64,000 nucleotides of DNA from Parabacteroides faecis (lineage in GTDB: Bacteria > Bacteroidota > Bacteroidia > Bacteroidales > Tannerellaceae): contig NZ_BMPB01000005.1 in NCBI RefSeq assembly GCF_014647375.1, positions 62,001-126,000 on the forward strand. The letters run 5' to 3'. Every line of letters starts with the position of its first letter. Within the stretch, counting starts at the first letter, position 1. This document shows positions 51,256 through 58,723 of this stretch, piece after piece. The position numbers and the translations under genes are program-made. The notes below the pieces were generated by a model. That model was not told the origin of the DNA. It was given only the letters and a program-made list of their open reading frames with translations, and did no database searches.

Positions 51256-54200
51256 GAATGAATCGAATTAATTTAATCTTGTTATTCTGTTTGAGTTGGT
51301 TGGCCAGTACTTCGACTGTATTGGCAGGTGACTCTTTACAATCAGGCTTTATGAATCCTCCGGAATCGGCCAAGGCACGAACTTGGTGGCATTGGATTGA
51401 TGGAAATGTGACAAAGGAGGGGATAACTGCAGATTTGGAGGCGATGAAGCGGGTAGGAATTCAGGAAGTTCAATTATTCAATGCAGGAATGGGCTATCCT
51501 GAGGGTGACGCCATCTATTTAGGTGATAAATGGCTGGAGCTTTTTGAGTTTGCTGTCTCGGAAGTAAAGCGCTTGGGTATGGAGATAGGCTTTAATAATG
51601 GAGCTGGTTGGTCCTCTAGTGGGGGACCTTGGATAACTCCGGAATATGCAATGCAAACTATTGTTTATAGCGAGGTTCAGTATAAAGGGGGAAAATTATT
51701 AAAGGAGAAATTGCCACAGCCGGCAATGAAGCTAGATTATTATAAGGATATTGCAGTCTTGGCATTTCCGAAACCTCGACAAGATATAAAAATTGATGAT
51801 CTTGCTTTGAAGAGTCTTTCGGGACATTCTTTCCGGAATCATTTGGAACCGGAGATGAAAGTAATTTCTGAATCTGCCGTAGTAGATAAAAAGCAGATAA
51901 TAAATTTGACATCTAAACTGACTGCTGACGGCACATTGGAGTGGAATGTTCCTGAAGGAGATTGGGTTATATTGCGATTGGGGCATACCCCGACCGGAAA
52001 AGAAAATAGCCCGGCTGTTACTGGTGGTCGAGGTTTGGAATGTGATAAAATGAACCGTACGGCGGTTGATATGTACTGGAAAGGAGGTATCAAACCTATT
52101 TTAGATAAACTAGGTCCTTTGGTGGGAACTTCTCTTGTCAATTGTATTATTGATAGTTATGAAGTAGGATGTAATAATTGGACTATCGGTTTTCGTGAAG
52201 AGTTTAAACGGCTTCGAAGATATGACTGTCTGCCATATCTGTTGACTGTAGCTGGATATTATGTCGATAGTGGTGAAGTGACGGAACGTTTTCTGTGGGA
52301 TTTTCGGCGAACAATCGGTGATTTGATGGCCGAGAATTATTACGGATATTTTAGGGAGCTTTGTCATCGGGAAGGGCTAAAACTTTCTATAGAACCTTAT
52401 GGGGGACCTTTTGAATGTTTACAGGTCGGTGCGATGGGTGATATTGTTATGAGTGAGTTTTGGTCTGGTGAAAATATCTTTTTTGATTCTCCTAAATTTG
52501 TTGCTTCGGCTGCACATGTGAATGGAAAAACATTTGTAGGAGCTGAATCTTTTACTAATCTGGGAGGTTGGTCGGATCATCCGGCGACATTAAAACCTAT
52601 TGGAGACAGAGCTTGGGTGGAAGGTATTAACCGTTTGATATTTCATACCTACGTACATCAACCCTGGAACGTTGCTCCGGGAATGACTTTGGGTACATAT
52701 GGCTGTGACTTCAACCGATTAAATACTTGGTGGGAGCAAAGTACGGATTATTTGAAATATTTGGCACGTGCTCAGTATTTACTTCAACAAGGGCGATATG
52801 TTGCTGATATTTTAGTCTTCGCTGGAGAGTCGTCTCCCAATGATGCGATATTGAAACCCGATATCAGAGCTTTGGGATATGATTATGATTTGATAGGAAC
52901 TTCAAACATGGCATCTTTGACTGTAAAGGATGGTTGGATTTATACGCCCGCAGGTGGAAAATATAGAATTCTAATATTGCCGGATAGCAGGTGGATGACT
53001 CCGGACTTGTTAGGGAAAATAGAAGAATTGGCTAAAGCTGGTGCTGTAATTATTGGTCCTCAACCTCAACGATCACCGAGTTTGTCCGGATATCCGAAAT
53101 GCGATGATCAAGTAGTCCGTCTAAGTGAAGAACTATGGGGAAACCATTGGGTTAAGGATTGTTCTATGGAGGAGATTCTGGATGAGAAAGGGGTGTTGCC
53201 TGACTGTGCGACTGAAGTGGGTGATGAGAATTTTGGTTTCGTTCATCGTATTACTGGTGACACAGATATTTATTTTGTAATCAATTCGCAAAAAGTCGGA
53301 TATTTAGACACTTGTCGTTTTCGTATTTCCGGAAAGAAACCGGAATTTTGGAATCCGGAAACCGGAGAGATCCGAGATGTTCCTGTTTGGCAAAGTAATG
53401 CAGATGGAACGACTAGTATCCCTATTTCTTTTGAGCCGGAAGGTTCACTTTTTGTTATTTTCCGGCAACCGGTCGCAGAACATATTGTTCAAATGAAAAC
53501 AGAGTTGTTTCCACAGGACGGAACTCCATTACCGGACCTGAAAATTATCAGTGCAGAATATGGTACATTCTTTCCGAATGGACTGGCTGACGTTACTTCT
53601 GCATTGAATGAATCTATTAAACAAGGAGGAATAGATATTTCTGTTGGTAATCATCTGGCCTCAGGAGATCCAGCTCCTGGTTCTATCAAAGAATTGCGTG
53701 TAGAATATAAAATAGGAAATCAATATAAACAGGCTAGTTTTTTAGAAAACCAACATTTTGTCGTAAAAGCTCAACCGGCAGAAGATCTGAAGGTGATAAA
53801 GGCAGCGTATGGAAAGTTTGATCGTCGACTTAATGATATTCCTGTTTCTGTCCCTGTTTTCGATGTTACGGATCGTTTGAATTCATTGCTTGTTTCCAAT
53901 CGATATATAATACCGGTTAATGATTCTTTGATTGGAGGTGCATCATCTTCTGTGGAACAAAAGAAAGAGCTTAGATTGGTTTATGAATGTAAGGGTGAAA
54001 GGTTGCGGTTGACTGTTCCGGAAGGTGGCAAATTGAAATTAATAGAAGATACACCTGAGCCGAAATTAATAATGGATGAAAGAAAGCCTGTATGGATAAC
54101 TCCTTATCGGGGGAAACTTCAGTATACAACTTCAACAGGAAAAAATAAACACATAGAGGTGAAATCTGTTCCGGAACCGATTAAGCTGACCGGAAATTGG

Positions 54201-54737
54201 AATGTTACTTTTATATCAAAACAGGGAACATTGTTCGATTCTGTATTTGATCAATTGATTTCCTGGCCGAATACAGCAAATGAAAGAATACGTTACTTTT
54301 CAGGGACGGCTGTTTACCGGAAACTATTTACGCTGCCAGACAATTTTATCCTTACAGCTTCTTTATTGGAGTTGGATTTAGGTGCAGTACGTGTGATGGC
54401 TGAAGTTATAGTAAATGGGGAAAACTTAGGAGTGGTTTGGAAGGCACCATATCGCATAGATATTAGTCGGGCGGCAAAAGAAGGAGTGAATGAACTGGAG
54501 ATCCGGGTCACTAATTTATGGCCTAATCGGTTAATTGGTGACGAACGTTCTCAGGCTAACCGGGATTATCCACCGAAGAGTTGGCCTGATTGGGTACGGA
54601 ATGGAAGTAAGATCCCGACTCAATATTCTACATTTGCGACATGGAAACATTGGGATGCGGATTCGCCTTTGCTGTCTTCTGGCTTGTTAGGACCGGTTTT
54701 GATACGGCCTTATGTTTCTGTTGAAGGAACTTTTTGA
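51252..54737 (+). CDS. GH106 alpha-L-rhamnosidase
   Basis: This 1161-residue exported enzyme has a signal peptide ending STVLAGD (about residue 26). The GH106 start motif ARTWWHWIDGNVTKEGITADLEAMKRVGIQEVQLFNAG is near residues 42-80, followed by NNGAGWSSSGGPWITPE and a catalytic region with YEVGCNNWTIGFREEF, SIEPYGGPFE and VGAESFTN. Towards the C-terminus a galactose-binding-like sandwich is seen (VRVMAEVIVNGENLGVVWKAPYRIDIS). Length fits GH106. Two rhamnosidase families side by side suggest different linkages or positions in one rhamnose-rich glycan. Its start overlaps the GH78 stop, so they are translationally coupled. Confidence 0.92.
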   Translation: MRMNRINLILLFCLSWLASTSTVLAGDSLQSGFMNPPESAKARTWWHWIDGNVTKEGITADLEAMKRVGIQEVQLFNAGMGYPEGDAIYLGDKWLELFEFAVSEVKRLGMEIGFNNGAGWSSSGGPWITPEYAMQTIVYSEVQYKGGKLLKEKLPQPAMKLDYYKDIAVLAFPKPRQDIKIDDLALKSLSGHSFRNHLEPEMKVISESAVVDKKQIINLTSKLTADGTLEWNVPEGDWVILRLGHTPTGKENSPAVTGGRGLECDKMNRTAVDMYWKGGIKPILDKLGPLVGTSLVNCIIDSYEVGCNNWTIGFREEFKRLRRYDCLPYLLTVAGYYVDSGEVTERFLWDFRRTIGDLMAENYYGYFRELCHREGLKLSIEPYGGPFECLQVGAMGDIVMSEFWSGENIFFDSPKFVASAAHVNGKTFVGAESFTNLGGWSDHPATLKPIGDRAWVEGINRLIFHTYVHQPWNVAPGMTLGTYGCDFNRLNTWWEQSTDYLKYLARAQYLLQQGRYVADILVFAGESSPNDAILKPDIRALGYDYDLIGTSNMASLTVKDGWIYTPAGGKYRILILPDSRWMTPDLLGKIEELAKAGAVIIGPQPQRSPSLSGYPKCDDQVVRLSEELWGNHWVKDCSMEEILDEKGVLPDCATEVGDENFGFVHRITGDTDIYFVINSQKVGYLDTCRFRISGKKPEFWNPETGEIRDVPVWQSNADGTTSIPISFEPEGSLFVIFRQPVAEHIVQMKTELFPQDGTPLPDLKIISAEYGTFFPNGLADVTSALNESIKQGGIDISVGNHLASGDPAPGSIKELRVEYKIGNQYKQASFLENQHFVVKAQPAEDLKVIKAAYGKFDRRLNDIPVSVPVFDVTDRLNSLLVSNRYIIPVNDSLIGGASSSVEQKKELRLVYECKGERLRLTVPEGGKLKLIEDTPEPKLIMDERKPVWITPYRGKLQYTTSTGKNKHIEVKSVPEPIKLTGNWNVTFISKQGTLFDSVFDQLISWPNTANERIRYFSGTAVYRKLFTLPDNFILTASLLELDLGAVRVMAEVIVNGENLGVVWKAPYRIDISRAAKEGVNELEIRVTNLWPNRLIGDERSQANRDYPPKSWPDWVRNGSKIPTQYSTFATWKHWDADSPLLSSGLLGPVLIRPYVSVEGTF

Positions 54738-54815
54738 ACTATTACAGGTAGTGCAAGAGGGATTGTCATATTATTAAGGTATATTGGGTTTATGGAACGT
54801 TTTCTCTTTTTATTC

Positions 54816-54845
54816 TTGTAACATAGTATAACTATGTTATCTTTG
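54816..54845 (+). promoter_or_regulatory. Promoter with a palindromic operator in its spacer
   Basis: TTG (54816-54818) and TATCTTTG (54838-54845) are 19 bp apart. Between them lies the palindrome AACATAGT-ATA-ACTATGTT (54820-54838), which fills the spacer. A protein bound there would block RNA polymerase. The start would be near 54852, 36 nt before the gene. Confidence 0.7.
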
Positions 54846-54887
54846 TTCCTCATATAGACCTATTGTTTACCTTAATAATATGATGAT

Positions 54888-56891
54888 ATGGATAGACGTA
54901 CTTTGATTGTGTTTTTATTCTTTTTCTGTTTTAGCTTAGAAACTGTGATTGCTCAAAACCGTTGGTCGATCAACCCCGGCGGCAGTATCTCATGGGAAAT
55001 AAAAGACCGTATTCCTCATTATGACCATATTGAAATGAGTGGTTTGAAGGTTTCGACTGTACTTCGTTACGGGGTGAATGCAGATGGCTCATTCGAGTTG
55101 AATAAGAGTTTGATCTGGCCGATGCTGCGGACTTTGCCGAATAATACGCATGCCAGTTTGATGCGTCGTTTTGCCTGGAACGCTTCGGATATGGTCTCTG
55201 TAAACGGGCAATCGCTGTCCGGGGAAAAAGTAAATAAAATTACTCTGGATGGTAAAATGACTGTTGAAAGTACAGTGGAGTTGTCGCGTAATGCAAAGGC
55301 AAAGCTGACGCGTGTGATCTTTCCGGCCGTGACAAATCCAGCGGTATATGAAAAATATATCTTACGAAATACGGGAGAAACTCCTCTCGTGGTAGAAGTC
55401 CCCGAATCGCGTGCTGTAACGAATACGGAGGCTGCGAAAGGTGTAGACGGAAGCTATAAATTAGTTTCGGAAATCATAGGAGGGACAACTAGGCAACTCC
55501 AACCCAAGGAGGAATTGGTATTTTATGCCGCTATTACCGGATATAAAAATGGAGAAAGGGAGTTGAAACCGGATATTGAAAAAGAACTTCAGGCACGTAA
55601 AGATCTTATTGCCGGTTTTTGGGATAACCTGATCCTGGAGACACCGGACCCTGTTGTCAATACAATGTTTGCTTTCGCTAAGATACGTGGAGCAGAAAGT
55701 ATTTACGATACGAAAGGCGGATTCATGCACGGACCGGGTGGAGAGTCCTATTATGCTGCTATCTGGGCGAATGACCAGGCTGAATATATCAATCCTTTCT
55801 TCCCTTATATGGGATATAAAGTAGGGAATGGTTCTGCCCTTAATTCATTTAAACACTTTGCCCGTTTCATGAATCCGGAGTATAAGAAAATACCGAGTTC
55901 GATCATCGCGGAAGGCATAGACGTTTGGGGAGGAGCCGGCGACCGTGGAGATGCTGCGATGGTTGCTTACGGGGCTTCCCGTTATGCTTTGGCGAGAGGA
56001 GATAAGGCAGAAGCCGAAGAGTTGTGGCCCCTTATCGAATGGTGTCTGGAATATTGTCGTCGAAATCTGAATGAGCAAGGCGTGGTCGCCTCTGATTCGG
56101 ATGAACTGGAAGGGCGTTTCCCTGCCGGAAAAGCCAATCTTTGCACCTCTTCATTGTATTATGATGCTTTATGTTCTGCCGTATATTTGGGAAAAGACCT
56201 GCAAAAGCCATTTTCCGTTTTGGCTGATTACGGAAAGCAGGCAAAAGATCTTCGTAAAAATATGGAAGACTATTTCGGTGCTAAAGTCGAAGGATTCGAT
56301 ACTTATCAATATTATGAAGGAAATGATATTCTTCGTTCATGGATTTGTATTCCTTTGACTGTCGGGATCTTTGATCGTAAAGAAGGTACGATTAATGCTC
56401 TTTTCTCTCCTCGTCTGTGGACTGAAAACGGCTTGCTGACACAGGCGGGAAGCGAGACTTTCTGGGATCGTTCAACCCTTTACGCTTTGAGGGGAGTATA
56501 TGCCTGCGGAGCAACGGAAAAAGCAACGGAATACTTAAAGTTCTATTCTAACCGTCGCCTGCTGGGAGATCATGTCCCTTATGCCATCGAAGCATGGCCG
56601 GAAGGAAGCCAACGCCATCTTTCTGCGGAAAGCGGTTTATATTGCCGCATCGTTACGGAAGGAATGTTCGGCATTCGTCCGACAGGATTGAAATCTTTCA
56701 CCTTTACTCCGCGTTTACCGGCAGAGTGGGATAAGATGAGCTTGCGTAAAATAAAAGCATTCAATGCAACATTCGATATTGAAGTGATCCGTGAGAATGG
56801 AAAGCCGGTTGTTACTGTCAAATCAGAAGGGAAAACACTGCTTCATAAGGCTATAAAAGAAGGAGAAGTCATTTCTGTGAAACTGGACTGA
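54888..56891 (+). CDS. Exported glycosidase-like protein, (alpha/alpha)6 type, family not identified
   Basis: This 667-residue protein has a signal peptide ending TVIAQ. An N-terminal beta domain (about 25-225) contains YEKYILRNTGETPLVVEV. A helical-barrel region follows with GGFMHGPGGESYYAAIWANDQAEYINPF, AEGIDVWGGAGDRGDAAMVAYGASRY, ASDSDELEGRFPAGKANLCTSSLYYDAL and AESGLYCRIVTEGMFGIRPTGLKSFTFTPRLP, then a short C-terminal beta-sandwich. This is the layout of six-hairpin glycosidases such as GH63, GH78 and GH94 relatives. Acidic residues in ANDQAE, GDRGD and DSDELEG are possible catalytic positions. I could not assign a family. It has its own promoter with an operator, so it may not be under ECF control although it follows the rhamnosidases. 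Its codon use is closer to region 1 than to the AT-rich genes before it. Confidence 0.7.
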   Translation: MDRRTLIVFLFFFCFSLETVIAQNRWSINPGGSISWEIKDRIPHYDHIEMSGLKVSTVLRYGVNADGSFELNKSLIWPMLRTLPNNTHASLMRRFAWNASDMVSVNGQSLSGEKVNKITLDGKMTVESTVELSRNAKAKLTRVIFPAVTNPAVYEKYILRNTGETPLVVEVPESRAVTNTEAAKGVDGSYKLVSEIIGGTTRQLQPKEELVFYAAITGYKNGERELKPDIEKELQARKDLIAGFWDNLILETPDPVVNTMFAFAKIRGAESIYDTKGGFMHGPGGESYYAAIWANDQAEYINPFFPYMGYKVGNGSALNSFKHFARFMNPEYKKIPSSIIAEGIDVWGGAGDRGDAAMVAYGASRYALARGDKAEAEELWPLIEWCLEYCRRNLNEQGVVASDSDELEGRFPAGKANLCTSSLYYDALCSAVYLGKDLQKPFSVLADYGKQAKDLRKNMEDYFGAKVEGFDTYQYYEGNDILRSWICIPLTVGIFDRKEGTINALFSPRLWTENGLLTQAGSETFWDRSTLYALRGVYACGATEKATEYLKFYSNRRLLGDHVPYAIEAWPEGSQRHLSAESGLYCRIVTEGMFGIRPTGLKSFTFTPRLPAEWDKMSLRKIKAFNATFDIEVIRENGKPVVTVKSEGKTLLHKAIKEGEVISVKLD

Positions 56892-56928
56892 TTATTAATT
56901 TATTACAGTTCCTCATAGTTCTGTGCTT

Positions 56929-57038
56929 AGGAAACTGGAGTTCCCTCCTGAAGAAACTGGAGTTTCCTGCGCGGGGAACTATAATTTCCTCCCGAGGAAA
57001 CTCTGGTTTCCTAAGGAGGAAATTGTATTTTATTCCCT
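56929..57038. repeat. Tandem array of five degenerate 22-bp palindromic units before rsmH
   Basis: Units start at 56929, 56951, 56973, 56995 and 57017. Most fit the palindrome GGAAACTNNAGTTTCC plus a six-base spacer; the last is decayed. Period and palindromic design equal those of the array at 21686, but the sequence differs. Confidence 0.78.
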
Positions 57039-57098
57039 GTTCGACCCATTACGGAATTACACATCGGTTACATAACTACCCTGTCGGTATCGGCCATC

Positions 57099-57125
57099 TT
57101 CATAGAACGCAGCGCGTTCTATGAA
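57099..57125. terminator. Perfect 12-bp hairpin
   Basis: TTCATAGAACGC (57099-57110) pairs with GCGTTCTATGAA (57114-57125) around AGC. No T run follows. It may be part of a repeated extragenic element rather than a terminator. Confidence 0.5.
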
Positions 57126-57407
57126 TGGCATCAGTGGGTGAGAGCGTGAAGCGAAGGGGAAAGACGGAGTGTCCGAAGGCTGTGTTGTTTGAGCGAAGCC
57201 GGTGCCCCCTTGACTTTTTGCTTACTTTTCTATCAAGAGAAAAGTAAAATCTCCTACCTGTTGATAACTTTTTTGTACTTTTCTCTTATATTTCTTGGAA
57301 GGTAATTTGATAAATGTTTAATTTTACCCACAAATAGAGTAAAGTGCCAGTTGCCAACGAAGTACGGTGCTTTTGTTTAAGGGAAAGTTTAACATGTAAG
57401 ACATAAA
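57126..57407. other. Gene-free stretch before the division cluster
   Basis: No reading frame with coding character is seen and mraZ is absent. TTACTTTTCT (57222-57231) pairs with AGAAAAGTAA (57238-57247). The stretch 57126-57250 has the look of a dispersed Bacteroidota extragenic repeat. No consensus promoter for rsmH was found. Confidence 0.45.
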
Positions 57408-58325
57408 ATGGAAGAGAAAGAGAACAGCTATCATGTACCGGTGATGCTCGATGAAAGCGTGAAAGGTCTGAATATTCAAGAAGGGGGCATCTATGTTGAT
57501 GTGACTTTCGGAGGAGGAGGACATTCGCGTGAAATCCTGAAACGGATGGATAGCGATAGCGAACTTTACGGATTTGACCAGGATGCCGACGCCGAACATA
57601 ATATTCCTGATGATCCCCGTTTTGTGTTTGTCCGCAGTAATTTTCGTTATTTATATAATTTTATGCGCTATCATGGCGTGAATGGTGAAGTCGACGGACT
57701 GTTAGCCGACCTGGGTGTCTCTTCTCATCATTTCGATGATAAAGACCGCGGCTTCTCTTTTCGTTTCGACGGGGCATTGGATATGCGTATGAACACCCGT
57801 GCCGGTCAGACGGCTGCCGATATTGTCAACACCTATACGGAAGAAGCGTTGGCAGATGTTTTTTACCTGTACGGCGAACTGAAAGTGGCCCGCAGGTTGG
57901 CTTCGTTGATCGTCAGAGCGCGTGAAAACAAGAAAATAGAAACGATCGGTGACTTCCTGGAGTTGGTTAAGCCCTTCACCGGAAAAGACAAAGAGAAAAA
58001 GTTCTTGGCACAGGCATTCCAAGCACTTCGCATCGAAGTGAACGACGAAATGCGTGCCTTGAAAGAAATGCTGCAACAAACCCTGCAGGTATTAAAGCCC
58101 GGCGGACGTTTGGTTGTAATCACTTACCATTCACTGGAAGACAGGCTGGTAAAGAATTTCCTGAAAACAGGAAACTTTGAAGGAAAAAGCGAGCAAGACT
58201 TTTTCGGAAATGTACAAACGCCATTTCGTATGGTAAACAATAAAGTGATTGTGCCTTCCGACGAGGAGATTGAAAGAAACCCTCGTTCGAGAAGTGCCAA
58301 ATTGAGAATTGCAGAGAAAAAGTAG
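57408..58325 (+). CDS. rsmH: 16S rRNA (cytosine-1402-N4)-methyltransferase
   Basis: This 305-residue AdoMet-dependent enzyme (formerly MraW) methylates C1402 in the decoding centre of 16S rRNA. It has the N-terminal HVPVMLDESVKGL, the AdoMet-binding VDVTFGGGGHSREIL, VDGLLADLGVSSHHFDDKDRGFSFR, the LDMRM motif and C-terminal VITYHSLEDRLVKNFLK. Length is normal. It opens the division and cell wall cluster. Usually mraZ lies just upstream, but here a repeat-filled gap takes its place. Confidence 0.96.
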   Translation: MEEKENSYHVPVMLDESVKGLNIQEGGIYVDVTFGGGGHSREILKRMDSDSELYGFDQDADAEHNIPDDPRFVFVRSNFRYLYNFMRYHGVNGEVDGLLADLGVSSHHFDDKDRGFSFRFDGALDMRMNTRAGQTAADIVNTYTEEALADVFYLYGELKVARRLASLIVRARENKKIETIGDFLELVKPFTGKDKEKKFLAQAFQALRIEVNDEMRALKEMLQQTLQVLKPGGRLVVITYHSLEDRLVKNFLKTGNFEGKSEQDFFGNVQTPFRMVNNKVIVPSDEEIERNPRSRSAKLRIAEKK

Positions 58326-58356
58326 ACAGGTGCAGTTGCTGGTCGACTGTCAACTA
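58325..58356. repeat. Degenerate copy of the heptamer-built element
   Basis: GACAGGTGCAGTTG then GTCGACTGTCAACTA resembles a shortened version of the elements at 31910, 62401 and 63761. It lies between rsmH and ftsL. Confidence 0.5.
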
Positions 58357-58367
58357 ATATAGGGGTT

Positions 58368-58721
58368 ATGGAGGAAAAACAACAACGTAAAAAGTCGAAG
58401 AAAAAAGAGAAACGTCTTTCTCTTTTGTATGTGCTGGGCGGTGGTATCCTGAATGAGGATTTTATCGTTAAACACACACGGATGATCGTGCTTGTTGTGA
58501 TAATGATATTCTTCTTTATCGGAAACCGCTACACCTGCATGCAAAAACTACGTGAGATCGACCGCCTGCAACAACGTCTGCGCGACATTCGTTTTGAGGC
58601 ATTGTCCATCTCATCGGAACTGACGGGTAACAGCCGCCAGTCGCAAGTTGAATTATTGATTGAAGAACAAGGTATTGAACTGGAAGGAGCCAAAACTCCG
58701 CCGTATGAATTATACAAATAA
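58368..58721 (+). CDS. ftsL: FtsL-like cell division protein
   Basis: This 117-residue bitopic membrane protein has a Lys-rich cytoplasmic N-terminus (about 1-40), one transmembrane helix near residues 44-62 (MIVLVVIMIFFFIGNRY) and a short periplasmic coiled coil (KLREIDRLQQRLRDIRFEALSISSEL). That is the FtsL layout, although sequence identity in this family is low. Its place between rsmH and ftsI, 2 bp before the latter, is the conserved FtsL position, and the assignment rests mainly on that. FtsL recruits and activates the FtsWI septal synthase. Confidence 0.82.
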   Translation: MEEKQQRKKSKKKEKRLSLLYVLGGGILNEDFIVKHTRMIVLVVIMIFFFIGNRYTCMQKLREIDRLQQRLRDIRFEALSISSELTGNSRQSQVELLIEEQGIELEGAKTPPYELYK

Positions 58722-58723
58722 AT

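Noticed and set aside
24910-54838. AACTATGTTA shared by the 24899 site and the 54820 palindrome
   Set aside because: Ten bases only, in different palindromic contexts; probably coincidence.
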